DNA from: Ancylobacter sp. WKF20
Lineage (GTDB): Bacteria; Pseudomonadota; Alphaproteobacteria; Rhizobiales; Xanthobacteraceae
Reading direction: 5' to 3'
DNA length: 64,000 nucleotides
Assembly (NCBI RefSeq): GCF_029760895.1
Contig: NZ_CP121679.1
Location: forward strand, 3,082,001-3,146,000
The translations under genes were made by a program, and so were the position numbers. Positions within the stretch are counted from its first letter, which is position 1. The number at the start of each line of letters is the position of its first letter. Positions 17,634-29,300 of the stretch are shown here, in pieces. The notes under the pieces were generated by a model. The model did no database searches and was not told where the DNA came from. It worked only from the letters and a program-made list of their open reading frames with translations.

Positions 17634-17704
17634 ATGGTGGAGCCGAGGGGATTTGAACCCCTGACCTCTGCAGTGCGATTGCAGCGCTCTCCCAACTGAG
17701 CTAC
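17634..17704 (-). repeat. attR: 71-bp direct repeat within the intact tRNA-Ala
   Basis: Exact match to 10606-10676. At this end the repeat joins the chromosomal 5' acceptor bases (17705-17710), so a full tRNA gene is restored after integration. Confidence 0.92.
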
Positions 17705-17710
17705 GGCCCC
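17635..17710 (-). tRNA. tRNA-Ala (anticodon CGC)
   Basis: 76 nt including the encoded CCA. The acceptor stem GGGGCCG pairs with CGGCUCC and contains the G3-U70 wobble, the identity element for alanine. The anticodon stem CUGCA/UGCAG encloses AUCGCAC, giving anticodon CGC, which reads GCG codons. It is the integration target of the neighbouring element. Confidence 0.95.
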
Positions 17711-17976
17711 ACGCGTCAGGCCGCGCCTTGTACGGTTGCCGCCGCCCCGCTGTCAAGGCGCCCCGCCAAGGATCGTCACGAAGCTGTGCGACGACCGGCC
17801 GGGCTGTTGAAAACCCCGGTCAGACGCGCCCCGGCGAGCCGTCGCCCCACGCCGGGCGCACGCGCGCGGGCCCGCGTCACTGGATGGGGTTGCCGCCGGG
17901 CGGCGGCGCCTTTAAGCATCGTGCGACACGTATCGTCCCGACACGTCCTGCCCTGCGCCCCGCTTCGAGGCTCGCG

Positions 17977-18255
17977 ATGTATTCGCTTCTCTGGCTTTTC
18001 GACACGATCATCACGCTTTACGTCTGGATTCTCATCGCCTCGGCCATCCTGTCCTGGCTGGTGGCGTTCAACGTCGTCAACCCGCACAACCAGGTCGTGC
18101 GCAGCATCGGCGAGTTCCTGTGGCGCGCCACCGAGCCGGTGCTGGCGCCGCTGCGCCGTATCCTGCCCAATCTCGGCGGCATCGACATCTCGCCGGTGGT
18201 GCTGATCATCGGCCTCTATTTCATCCGCAATCTGGTGTTCGAGCTGTTCGTCTGA
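17977..18255 (+). CDS. YggT family membrane protein
   Basis: 92 residues with two hydrophobic hairpins: 'IITLYVWILIASAILSWLV' and 'ISPVVLIIGLYFIRNLVF', separated by the conserved 'VLAPLRRILPNLGGIDISP'. This is the YggT/Ycf19 fold, an inner-membrane protein linked to cell-division or membrane organisation in bacteria and plastids. It is followed 16 bp later by the DUF167 gene, a pairing conserved in proteobacteria (yggT-yggU). The ATG at 17977 is chosen because it gives the family's usual length. Confidence 0.88.
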   Translation: MYSLLWLFDTIITLYVWILIASAILSWLVAFNVVNPHNQVVRSIGEFLWRATEPVLAPLRRILPNLGGIDISPVVLIIGLYFIRNLVFELFV

Positions 18256-18271
18256 ACGGCCGGCACGCCCC

Positions 18272-18598
18272 GTGAGCGCCGGATCGCCATCCGCCTGGTC
18301 GGTGGCGGCGGATGGCCTCCTCGTGACCGTGCGGGCAACCCCGCGCGGCGGGCGCGACGCCATTGACGGGCTAGTGGACCTCGCTGACGGGCGGCGGGCG
18401 CTGAAGGCCCGCGTCAGCGTCGCGGCGGAGGACGGCAAGGCCAATGCGGCGCTTGCCCGGCTGCTCGCCAAGGGCGCGGGCATCGCTCCTTCCAGCGTCG
18501 AACTGGTGAGCGGCGCGACGGCGCGGCTGAAGACCTTCCGGCTCAAGGGCGACCCCGCCACCCTCACCGCCCGGCTTCAGGCTCTAGTCGGGGCGTGA
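18272..18598 (+). CDS. DUF167 (YggU-type) protein
   Basis: 108 residues from a GTG at 18272. The family core is visible: 'LLVTVRATPRGGRDAI', 'LKARVSVAAEDGKANAAL', 'VELVSGATARLKTFRL'. The domain is small, alpha/beta and of unknown function. It is probably cotranscribed with the upstream YggT gene. Confidence 0.85.
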   Translation: MSAGSPSAWSVAADGLLVTVRATPRGGRDAIDGLVDLADGRRALKARVSVAAEDGKANAALARLLAKGAGIAPSSVELVSGATARLKTFRLKGDPATLTARLQALVGA

Positions 18599-18632
18599 GG
18601 GGCGGCTTGCCGCGTCTCCGCCGCCGCACAAC

Positions 18633-18742
18633 GTCATCCCGGACGGCCGAAGGCCGATCCGGGATCGCATCCCATTCGACGACGCCCCTCTGCCACAACG
18701 GCCGACGATCCCGGCTCTCCGCTACGCTACGGCCGGGATGAC
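18633..18742. repeat. Composite palindromic repeat, copy 1 (GTCATCCCGG ... CCGGGATGAC)
   Basis: About 110 bp bounded by the inverted ends GTCATCCCGG and CCGGGATGAC. It has an inner hairpin at each end (GGCCGAAGGCC on the left). It lies in the 258-bp gap between two genes that converge, so it could fold at their mRNA ends. Confidence 0.8.
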
Positions 18743-18856
18743 GGGAGGGGTGCCGGGAAGCATTGGGGCGGCGTGCCGTGTTTGCGAAAACGGCGCTGGG
18801 ATGACGTCAGCGATGCCCCCTCGGCGGGGCCGTCGTCAGCGCGAGAAAATAAAGCC

Positions 18857-19366
18857 TCAGCCGTTCCAGCCGAAGGCGAGCTTTTCCAGCGTGCGGCCGC
18901 CGAAACTCTCGGACGAGCGGGCCACCCGCATGCCGCCCAGTGCCTTGTAGAAGCCGAGCGCGGGCTCGTTGTCGGCAAGCGCCCAGACGGCGAGCCCATC
19001 AAAGCCGGCGCTCACCAGCTCCTTGCGCGCATCCTCGAACAGGCGCCGGCCGAAGCCCAGCCCCTGATATTCCGGCCGCAGATAGAGCTCGTAGATCTCG
19101 CCCTCATAGGGCAGGCCGCGCGCGCGGTTGCGCCCGACATTGGCATAGCCCGCCACCGCGTCGCCGAAGGTCAGCACCAGCACGCGCGAGCCGCGCTTGA
19201 TCGCGGTCTCCCACCAGAGCGGGCCACGGCGCTGGACCATCTTCTCCAGCTCCATGCCCGGTATCAGGCCGCGATAGGTCGCGCGCCACGCCGCATCATG
19301 GATATCGGCGATGTCCGCGGCGTGGGCCGGGCGCGCCCGGCGGGTCTCGATAAGGAGCGTGCTCAT
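18857..19366 (-). CDS. GNAT-family N-acetyltransferase
   Basis: 169 residues from the ATG at 19366, which has a GGGGGG ribosome site; longer in-frame starts lack one. The acetyl-CoA-binding motif is 'LYLRPEYQGLGFGRRLFE', preceded by beta strand 4 'GYANVGR' and followed by 'ALADNEPALGFYKALGG'. The substrate is unknown. It is convergent with the DUF167 gene. Confidence 0.88.
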   Translation of the reverse strand: MSTLLIETRRARPAHAADIADIHDAAWRATYRGLIPGMELEKMVQRRGPLWWETAIKRGSRVLVLTFGDAVAGYANVGRNRARGLPYEGEIYELYLRPEYQGLGFGRRLFEDARKELVSAGFDGLAVWALADNEPALGFYKALGGMRVARSSESFGGRTLEKLAFGWNG

Positions 19367-19490
19367 CCCCCCGATGGGAGCAAAACCGCTCCTCCGGATC
19401 AAGGGGCTTGACGCGTGAATGCACGAAGCATTTGCGTGAGCGTGGCGCGGGCGCCACGCCGGCACCGCCGGAGCGGGGAAAGAGAGGGCG

Positions 19491-21320
<1,830 letters not shown>

Positions 21321-21453
21321 GAATAACACCAAAAAGCGGGCCCGAAGGCAGTTCGGACCCGCGCCAGAATTTTGCGGCGCACTATACTCAGAACCGCCCG
21401 GATATCAATGTCGCTGGGCCAAACGGCCCGCGAAGGGCCGCGCGGACGCGAGG

Positions 21454-21687
21454 TCAGCCCGCCGCGCGCAGCTCCCACAGGCGCCGAATCTGCGGCAGCT
21501 TCAATATGTTGCCCTCGCTGTCGCGCAGCCAGGCGAGTTCGCGATCGGCCGGCGACTGGGTCATCGCGAAGGCCACCGCGTCTTCCACGCTGTCGAATTC
21601 ATAGCTGTCGGGCCACGGGTCGGGCGCATCCACGGTGCGGGACGGCGGCCAGTACTGCAAGCGGACGGGTTCCTGATCGGGGGTCAT
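21454..21687 (-). CDS. Small conserved-looking hypothetical protein
   Basis: 77 residues, acidic, Trp/Tyr-rich, with 'YEFDSVEDAVAFAMTQ' and 'AWLRDSEGNILKLPQIRRL'. The pattern suggests a small globular alpha/beta protein with no signal or membrane segment. No family is recognised. It is transcribed away from the small gene at 21899. Confidence 0.55.
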   Translation of the reverse strand: MTPDQEPVRLQYWPPSRTVDAPDPWPDSYEFDSVEDAVAFAMTQSPADRELAWLRDSEGNILKLPQIRRLWELRAAG

Positions 21688-21718
21688 CAGCCTACCTCCT
21701 CGGTTGCGGGACGGTTGA

Positions 21719-22213
<495 letters not shown>

Positions 22214-22231
22214 CCTGCCCTCCCTTCCGCC

Positions 22232-23344
22232 TCAAGCCGTGGGCTTGCGGGCCCACGGGCCGAAGCGGCCCTCCGGTTGGGCGGCGCGCAGCATCATCAT
22301 CTCGCCGACATTCTCCGGCGAGAGCAGCCCCGCGAGCCGCCCCTCGCCATCGACCACACCCACCAGCGGCGCGCCGCTCTGGGTGATGAGCTTCAGCGCC
22401 CGGTCGAGCGGGGCGCGCATCGGCACGGTCGGCACTTCGCCCATCGCCTCCAGCACGGAGGAAGCCGGCCCCTTCGCCTGCAGCGCCCGTATCATCGCGT
22501 CGCGCGTAAGCACGCCGCGAAGATGCCCGGCGCCATCGACGATGGGGAATTCCTTCTGCGTGGTGCGGATCAGCGCCTCGGCGGCGTCCCCGACGCTCGA
22601 TTGCGGGCCCAGCGTCTCGAACTGGGTGATCATCGCGTCCTGCACCAGAAGGCCCTGCGCCACCTGCTTCATCTGCACCTGCCCGGCCTCGCCCGAAGCG
22701 GCGAGGAAGACGAAGACGGCGATGATGATCAGCATCGGGTTGCCGAAGATGCCGAGCAGGCCGAGGCCGACCGCCAGCGCCTGACCGATCGAGGCGGCCG
22801 CCTGCGTCGCCTGGGCATGGCCCATCTTCATGGCGAGCAGCGCGCGCAGCACCCGCCCGCCATCCATCGGAAAGGCGGGGATGAGATTGAACACGACGAG
22901 GAAGATGTTGGCGGCGGCGAGCTTGGCCATCAGGCTCGACTGCGGGTTCTCGATCTTCTCGATGTGCTCCATGCCGACATCGCCGCCGAGCAGCACCAGC
23001 AGCACCAGCGCGATCACCACATTCACCGCCGGCCCGGCGAGCGCCACCACCAGTTCCTCGGACGGCTTCTCCGGGATGCGCTCCAGCCGGGCGATGCCGC
23101 CGAACGGCCAAAGCGTCACTTCCGGCGTCTTCACGCCGTAGCGCCGCGCCGCAAAGATGTGGCCGAACTCGTGCAGCAGCACGCAGAGGAAGAGCAGCGC
23201 GACGAAGGCAACGCCGTTCCACGCCGCCCCAACCCCGCCCTGCTGGTAATAGGCGGCCCAGATCCAGATCAGGAACAGCAGGAAGGTGACGTGGATACGC
23301 ACGGCCGTGCCATAGACATAGCCGACGGTAAGCGACCAGGGCAT
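22232..23344 (-). CDS. Site-2 protease-like M50 metalloprotease with C-terminal CBS pair
   Basis: 370 residues from the ATG at 23344, behind GGAGGAG. The zinc motif HEFGH is at 58-62 in a membrane segment, and the second conserved motif 'NLIPAFPMDGG' is at 153-163. Residues about 240-360 form two CBS domains ('LLVQDAMITQFETL', 'GVLTRDAMIRAL', 'VGVVDGEGRLAGLL'), which bind adenylate nucleotides. Intramembrane cleavage of a regulator or peptide is the family role; CBS domains suggest control by energy state. Confidence 0.92.
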   Translation of the reverse strand: MPWSLTVGYVYGTAVRIHVTFLLFLIWIWAAYYQQGGVGAAWNGVAFVALLFLCVLLHEFGHIFAARRYGVKTPEVTLWPFGGIARLERIPEKPSEELVVALAGPAVNVVIALVLLVLLGGDVGMEHIEKIENPQSSLMAKLAAANIFLVVFNLIPAFPMDGGRVLRALLAMKMGHAQATQAAASIGQALAVGLGLLGIFGNPMLIIIAVFVFLAASGEAGQVQMKQVAQGLLVQDAMITQFETLGPQSSVGDAAEALIRTTQKEFPIVDGAGHLRGVLTRDAMIRALQAKGPASSVLEAMGEVPTVPMRAPLDRALKLITQSGAPLVGVVDGEGRLAGLLSPENVGEMMMLRAAQPEGRFGPWARKPTA

Positions 23345-23480
23345 GCGGGAACTCCTCCAAGTATTGCCCCAACAATAGCCGGGCCGTGCCAGAACACCAT
23401 GACATCGCGCAGCGATGACTGGCTCCGGCCGGAACCCTCGCCCCCGCCACGGGTTGCCTCTTCCGAAACAGGAGGCATTC

Positions 23481-23984
23481 ATGGACCACAGCGACAAGAC
23501 GACATCGGAAGCCATCGACACCGTCTGGGCGATGATGACGGAGATCCGCACCTGCATGCTGGTGACGAAGCAGGGCCTGACCCTGCGCGGCCGGCCGATG
23601 CACGCCTTCCCCTCGCGCGAGGAAGGCTGCATCTGGTTCCTCACCGACCGGCGCGGCCATGTCGATGACGAGCTGGCGCGCGACCCGCAGGGTTGCCTGA
23701 GCTTCGCCAAATCGTCGAGCGCCGACTTCCTCTCGGTCTCCGGCGAATGCGAGGTGCTCGACGATCGCGCCAAGGTGGATGAGCTGTGGAACGACGCCGC
23801 CCGCGCCTATTGGCCCGACGGGAAGGACGACCCGAACATCCGCGTGCTGCGCTTCCTGCCCTCCGACGCGGAATATTGGGACGGCACCGGCTCCTCGATC
23901 CTCATCACTATCAAGATGCTCGCCGCCCGCATGACCGGCGAGCGCGCCAATCTCGGCGAGAACCGCAAGGTGCCGCTGGACTGA
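23481..23984 (+). CDS. Pyridoxamine 5'-phosphate oxidase-like FMN-binding protein (general stress type)
   Basis: 167 residues from the ATG at 23481 behind GGAGG. The split-barrel FMN fold of the Pfam general-stress group is recognisable in 'MTEIRTCMLVTKQG', 'GCIWFLTDRRGHVDDEL' and 'SVSGECEVLDDRAKVDELW'. Related proteins bind FMN or F420 and answer stress. Divergent from the site-2 protease with about 136 bp between them. Confidence 0.85.
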   Translation: MDHSDKTTSEAIDTVWAMMTEIRTCMLVTKQGLTLRGRPMHAFPSREEGCIWFLTDRRGHVDDELARDPQGCLSFAKSSSADFLSVSGECEVLDDRAKVDELWNDAARAYWPDGKDDPNIRVLRFLPSDAEYWDGTGSSILITIKMLAARMTGERANLGENRKVPLD

Positions 23985-24030
23985 GGACGACGGGGAGGCC
24001 CTCCCCGCCCCTCCCTCCGGCCCCTTACGC

Positions 24031-24118
24031 GTCATGGCCGGGCTTGGCCCGGCCATCCACGCCTTCCCTCACGCCGCGCGCCCAAAGTCGTGGATCCCCG
24101 GGCACGCCCGGGAATGAC
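24031..24118. repeat. Composite palindromic repeat, variant B (GTCATGGCCGGGC ... GGGAATGAC)
   Basis: About 88 bp. The left hairpin GGCCGGGCTTGGCCCGGCC and the right CCCGGGCACGCCCGGG both fold on themselves. The ends GTCAT/ATGAC are shared with the main family. It is 32 bp from copy 2 in the same 357-bp gene-free stretch (23985-24341). Confidence 0.7.
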
Positions 24119-24150
24119 GTGGCTCTGGGAGGTAACAGCGCTCCCCTCGC

Positions 24151-24260
24151 GTCATCCCGGCCGAAGCGTAGCGGAGAGCCGGGATCGTCTGCGACAGCGG
24201 CCGAGGCGCGACGTAGGACGGGACACGATCCCGGATCGGCCTTTGGCCGTCCGGGATGAC
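24151..24260. repeat. Composite palindromic repeat, copy 2
   Basis: 110 bp from GTCATCCCGG to CCGGGATGAC, in the orientation opposite to copy 1: the GGCC-TTT-GGCC hairpin is now at the right end. It sits upstream of the marR promoter. Confidence 0.8.
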
Positions 24261-24306
24261 GCACTCGCCCTAACGCGAACACCTCCCACACCAAAAGTCG
24301 CAGTTG

Positions 24307-24327
24307 ATAGTAAGCCTACCTTACTAT
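24307..24327. promoter_or_regulatory. Perfect 8+8 inverted repeat operator in front of the MarR gene
   Basis: ATAGTAAG (24307-24314), spacer CCTAC, CTTACTAT (24320-24327), ending 14 bp before the marR start. The size and dyad symmetry match operators of MarR-family dimers, and the location would block the marR-MFS promoter. Self-control is therefore likely, inferred from position. Confidence 0.72.
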
Positions 24328-24341
24328 ATGTCCGACTTATC

Positions 24342-24788
24342 ATGATGGACATTCCTCTCGGCTTCATCCTCGTCGACGCCGCCCGACTCTACCGGGCGCG
24401 CATGGACCGCGCCTTCACCGACGCCGGTCTCGGCATCACGGCGGGCGAGGCGCGCACGCTGCTCCACCTCAAGATCAATCCCGGCCTGCGCCAGGGGGCG
24501 CTGGCCGAGCGCATGAGCATCGAGCCGATGACCATGGTCGGCTATCTCGACCGGCTGGAAGCGCTGGGCGTGATCGCCCGCGATCCCGACCCGAGCGACC
24601 GGCGGGCCAAGATCGTGCGGCTCACGCCCGACGCCGCGCCCTTGCTGGAGCGCATCCTTGCCGCCGCGGCGACCGCGCGCGAAGAAGCGCTGGACGGCGT
24701 CGCCCCCTCCGCGCGCGACGCGCTGCGCCACGCGCTCCAGCTCATCCGCGCCAATCTCTGCGCGCCCGGTCGGGGAGAAAGCGCATGA
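24342..24788 (+). CDS. MarR-family transcriptional regulator
   Basis: 148 residues from ATG at 24342 (a second ATG follows directly). The winged helix spans about 30-100: 'LTAGEART'-like helix, recognition region 'AERMSIEPMTMVGYLDRLE', and the wing 'RDPDPSDRRAKIVRLT', a classic MarR hallmark. Its stop overlaps the start of the MFS transporter (ATGA), so both are translated from one mRNA. It should repress the pair and release on binding a small phenolic or drug-like ligand. Confidence 0.92.
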   Translation: MMDIPLGFILVDAARLYRARMDRAFTDAGLGITAGEARTLLHLKINPGLRQGALAERMSIEPMTMVGYLDRLEALGVIARDPDPSDRRAKIVRLTPDAAPLLERILAAAATAREEALDGVAPSARDALRHALQLIRANLCAPGRGESA

Positions 24789-26107
24789 ACGCCCCCCTTC
24801 GCCCCGAGGCCGTGCCGGTGATGAGCGAACGGCGCACCGCCATTATCGGCGCGCTCATCATCGTCATTGGCCCCTTGAGCATGTCGCTCTACACCCCGGC
24901 CATGCCGGAGCTGGTGACCGCCTTTGGCAGCACCGCCTCGACATTGAAGCTGACACTCTCCGTCTATTTCGGCGCCTTCGCCTTGGCCCAGCTGCTGTGC
25001 GGGCCGCTGTCCGACGCCTATGGGCGACGCCCCGCCGCCATCGGCTTCTTCACCCTCTATGTCGCCGGCAGCCTGATCGCCGCCACGGCGCCCAGCGTCG
25101 GCTGGCTGATCGCCGGGCGCGTCCTACAAGGCATCGGCGTCGCCGCCGGGCCGGCCATCGCCCGCGCCATCGTGCGCGACCAGTTCATCGGCCAGCCCTC
25201 GGCGCGCATCCTCAACCTCATCGGCACCATGCTGGCGGTCGGCCCCGCGGTCGCACCGACGCTGGGCGGGGCAATCCTCGTGGCCTTCGGCTGGCAGCCC
25301 ATTTTCTACGTGATGGTGCTCTATGGCCTCGCCGCGCTCGGCCTCATCCTGCTCGCCGTGCCGGAGACCAACCCGCAGCCCGACCCGGCGCAGGCGCGTC
25401 CCCGGCGCATCCTCGGCAATTACGCCACGCTGCTGCGCAACGCCGGCTTCATGCGGGCGAGCCTGACCATCGGCTTCTCGGTCGGCGGCATCTACGCGCT
25501 CGGCGCCATCCTGCCCTTCGTGCTGATCGACGCGGTCGGCCTCACGCCCACCCAGTTCGGCCTCGCCATGATCTGCCAGACCGGCGCCTATATGGGCGGC
25601 ACGATCCTCGCGGGGCAGGCGATGAAGCGCATCGACGCCAACCGGCTCATCCCCATCGGGCTTGGCATGGTGACACTGGCCGGCGCGGCGATGGCGCTGT
25701 TCCCGCTCGTGCTGCCACTCTCCTTCGCCACGGTGATGGGGCCGGTCGCGGTCTGGGCCTGCGGCATGGCGCTGGTGATGCCGGGCGCGACCACGGCGGC
25801 GCTCTCCGGTTCGCCGGCCATTGCCGGTTCGGCGGCGGCGCTGATGGGCTGCCTGCAGATCGGCGGCGGCTTTGCCGGCTCGGCGGCCGCGAGCCTCTTT
25901 CCCTCGCCGACACTGGCGATGAGCGTGGTGATGCCCGGCATGGCGCTGATCGCGCTCGCCGCGCAGCTGCTGATGCGCCCGGCGCCGCGCCTGAACGCGC
26001 CTGCCGCCATCGACGAGACCGACCTCGAACTCGCCAACGACCCCGCCGGCATCATCGGCGCGGCGGGCGACGAGATCGAGGTGGGGGTCTTCAGAAAGTC
26101 GGCGTGA
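24785..26107 (+). CDS. Bcr/CflA-type MFS multidrug transporter
   Basis: 440 residues, 12 predicted membrane helices. The MFS A-motif 'GPLSDAYGRRPAAIG' follows helix 2, and 'GRVLQGIGVAAGPAIARAIV' is the Bcr/CflA subfamily motif of helix 4. It exports drugs by proton antiport across the inner membrane. Translationally coupled to the MarR regulator. A 30-residue hydrophilic C-terminal tail ends the protein. Confidence 0.92.
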   Translation: MNAPLRPEAVPVMSERRTAIIGALIIVIGPLSMSLYTPAMPELVTAFGSTASTLKLTLSVYFGAFALAQLLCGPLSDAYGRRPAAIGFFTLYVAGSLIAATAPSVGWLIAGRVLQGIGVAAGPAIARAIVRDQFIGQPSARILNLIGTMLAVGPAVAPTLGGAILVAFGWQPIFYVMVLYGLAALGLILLAVPETNPQPDPAQARPRRILGNYATLLRNAGFMRASLTIGFSVGGIYALGAILPFVLIDAVGLTPTQFGLAMICQTGAYMGGTILAGQAMKRIDANRLIPIGLGMVTLAGAAMALFPLVLPLSFATVMGPVAVWACGMALVMPGATTAALSGSPAIAGSAAALMGCLQIGGGFAGSAAASLFPSPTLAMSVVMPGMALIALAAQLLMRPAPRLNAPAAIDETDLELANDPAGIIGAAGDEIEVGVFRKSA

Positions 26108-26337
26108 GGCCGTTCGGATCGCTCCAGCGCCTTATCGGGCCGGCGCTTTCCGGCCTCTGGCTCCGCCTCACCAAAACCCTGCCACCAAGGGATTTTACGG
26201 TGGATCGCGAGGCTGCGTGCGCAGGGGGGCGGAGGACAATCCAACCAAAAATCGACACCTGGGTACCATAAATATGGCACCCACGGTTTGCGGCCCCGCT
26301 GCTAGGTGTAACCAGTGGTAATACCTGGGGGATTGGC

Positions 26338-29300
26338 GTGAGTCTGGGGCATCGCATCGGGGGCGAAAGCTCTCTCATTCTGTCGTGCAACCTTAGCACT
26401 CCGGGCGGCCGGCGCCGCGCCGCGCTCCTTGGCTCCCTCGCCGGCACGCTGGTTGTCGCCGCGCTGCTCGCGCCCCTCGCCCCCGCCCGCGCGGCGGATG
26501 GCGATGGTGGTGCGGGTGGCGTCTCGGTTTGGGTCGGCGCGGGCGTCGGCGGTTCGTCCAGCAGCACCGCGACGGGCGGCGATGGCGCCGCCGGATCGGA
26601 TGCGCAACAGACCACCGGCGGCGGTGGCGGCGGTAGCGGCATGTTCGGTGGTGACGGCGGCGCCGCCTCGCCGGGCGGCGGCGCTGGCGGCGGCGGTGGC
26701 GAGTGGGAAGGCGCCGGCGGTAACGACGGCGAGTCCGGCGGCGACAACAATTCCGGCGGCGGCGGCGGTGGCGGTGCGCATGGCTTCGTCGGCTTAATTG
26801 GCGACCTGACCAATTCCGTCACCGGCGGCAATGGCGGCAATGGCGGCGAGGCCGGCTTTGCCGGGGCGGGTGGCGGTGGCGGCGGCGGCGGCTTCGGCGC
26901 GGTGATCACCGGCCTCACCGGGACGACGGCCACGATCGACGCGGCCAATGTCAGCGCGATCACGGGCGGCACTGGCGGCAACTATGGCTGGGCGGCAACA
27001 GGCGGCAATGGCGGCAGCGGCCTCGTCATCTATCAGCCGACGGGCGACAACACGCTCACCATCGGCGCGGCGCTGGCCGGCGGTAATGGCGGCTCCGGTA
27101 TTGGCAGCGCCTCGAATCAGGGCGGCAACGGCGCGAGCGGCTTTGTGCTCAACGGCGCCACGGGCGACAACAGCGTCATTTTTGAAGGCACAGTGACCGG
27201 TGGCGCGGCTGGTGCGGGCGACTTTATTGGTGCGAATGGCGGCGCGGCCATCCTCCTGACCGGCACCAGTGGCGATACCACGCTGGTCATCAAAGCCTCC
27301 GTCACCGGCGGGTCGGCCACGGACGGCTTTTTCACCGGCGGCATCGGCGGTGCCGGCATCGACGCCACGGGCAGCACGGGGGCGACGACGATCCTCGTCC
27401 AGTCCTCCATCACCGGCGGCGCGAGCGGCACGGGGGCGAATCCGCAAGGGGGCGCCGGCATCACCGGCGCCAACCTCGGCATCATCCTCGACGGCGCTGC
27501 GGGCTCCATCATCGGCGGCACGCAGGGTTCGGGTAACGGGGCAGCCATCGCCTTCACCGGCGGCACCAATGTGCTGGAAATGCGGGCCGACAGCTCCGGC
27601 GACCTCGGCACGATTACCGGCGCCATCACCGGCGCCGACGGCAATGACATCCTGGTGCTCGCCGGCAGCAACAACGCCTCGGTGGACTTCACCGGCGCGC
27701 ACGGCACCATCGCCGCCAGCGGCTTCGGCACGCTGGAGAAGGCGGGCACCTCGACCTGGACCGTCACCGCTGGCGATGTCGGCAACGGCATGTCGGTCCT
27801 CGTCAGCGAGGGCACGCTGGCCCTGACCGGCGGTGCCTCACTGGCGGGCGCCACCCGCGTCACGGTGAACGACACGCTGGACCTGTCCGGCCTCACCAGC
27901 GGCACGACGCTTAACAACCTCTCCGGCGCCATGAGCGCGACCATCGACGCCGGCGCGACCGATCTCACCCTCAACCAGGCGACGGCCGGCACTTACACCG
28001 GCAGTATCACCGGCACCGGCACGCTGACCAAGACCGGCAGCGCCACGCTGACGCTGGGCACCGACCTCGGCTACACCGGCGGTGTCGTCATCAGCGAGGG
28101 CACGCTGAAGGTGACCAAGGCGACCACGCTCGCCGACGCCTCCAGCGTCACCGTGAACGGAACCTTGGGTCTCGACACCAATGGTGAGAATGTGACGATC
28201 GCCAACCTGTCGGGAACCTCGACCGACGCGGTGATCGACTATTACGGCGTCTTGACGGTCGCTCAGTCCGTCGACGGCACCTATGCCGGCGGGTTCAGCG
28301 GCTACGTCCAGCTGACCAAGACCGGCAGCGCCGAGCTGACGCTCACAGGCGACCTCACCAGCGTCAGCTATGTCTCCGTGCGCGAGGGCGAGCTTGCCGT
28401 GCGCTCCAGCGCGAATGCCGCCGATGGCACCGGCATCGGAACAAACGGGGCGACGGCCACGCTGACGGTCGGTCTGCCCGAGGGCGCCACCGCCGGCGAT
28501 ACCGTGACCTATTCGACCTACTCCATGAGTATGGATGGGAACGGCGCCACGAACACGGTCAACATCGAGGCCGGCGCCACGTTCGAGGTCGAGGATACGT
28601 TCTACCTGGACGGAAATGGCTCGACCCGCCATGTCTTCAACATCAGCGGCGATGCAACCTATGGCAGCGGCGTGCTGGAGACGGCGGGCCTCGCTGTTTT
28701 CGGCGGCGTCGCCACGATGAATCTCGACGGCGGCACCCTTCGCGCCCGCGCCGACACCGAGGGTTTCCTGTACGGCTTCGGCACCGGCAGCGTCACGCTC
28801 GGCACCGGCGGCGGCACGATCGACACCAATGGCTTCAACATTGGCATTGACGGCGTGTTCACCGGCAGCGGCGCGCTGGTGAAGGATGGCGCGGGTACGC
28901 TCACCCTCTCCGGCACCAACAGCTACACCGGCGGCACCGTGATCGAGGCGGGCACGCTGGCCATCGCCGAGGCCACGGCGCTGCCCTCCTCGGGTTCGGT
29001 GGCGCTGAACGGCGAGACGGCGGTGCTCGATATCTCCGGCGTTCCCGGAACGCCGGCGTCGGTTGCGTTCGGCTCGCTGTCCGGCACGGCGTCCGGCGCG
29101 GTGGTGACGACGGGTCTCACCAATTTCACCGTCAACCAGAGCACCAACGCCACCTATGCCGGCAGCTTCTCGGGCGAGGGCGATTTCAACAAGGCGGGCA
29201 GCGGCACGCTGACGCTCACCGGCACCTTCGACTATGACGGCTATCTCGTCTCGAGCGGCGGCGGCATTGAGATCCGCACCACGGACGGCATCTCCTTCAA

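Larger units (their letters stand above)
10606..17704. mobile_element. tRNA-Ala-integrated satellite-like element (about 7.1 kb) with CHAT-protease cargo
   Basis: A 71-bp exact direct repeat (10606-10676 and 17634-17704), being the tRNA-Ala sequence from position 7 to the CCA end plus one base, bounds the element. The right copy is part of an intact tRNA; the left copy has lost the acceptor strand. Inside, all on the minus strand: tyrosine integrase beside the intact tRNA, a 66-residue protein, a broken Rha gene, a non-coding repeat region, a phage-like helicase and a CHAT-type protease. Base composition is visibly more AT-rich than the flanks. No capsid, portal, terminase or lysis gene is present, so it is not a full prophage; it resembles a phage satellite or minimal integrative island. 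Confidence 0.88.

Noticed and set aside
26180..26210. A possible repeat with 58478-58500 (ATTTTACG(G/C)TGGATC)
   Set aside because: Only about 15 shared bases in two places; too short to call a family without a genome-wide search.
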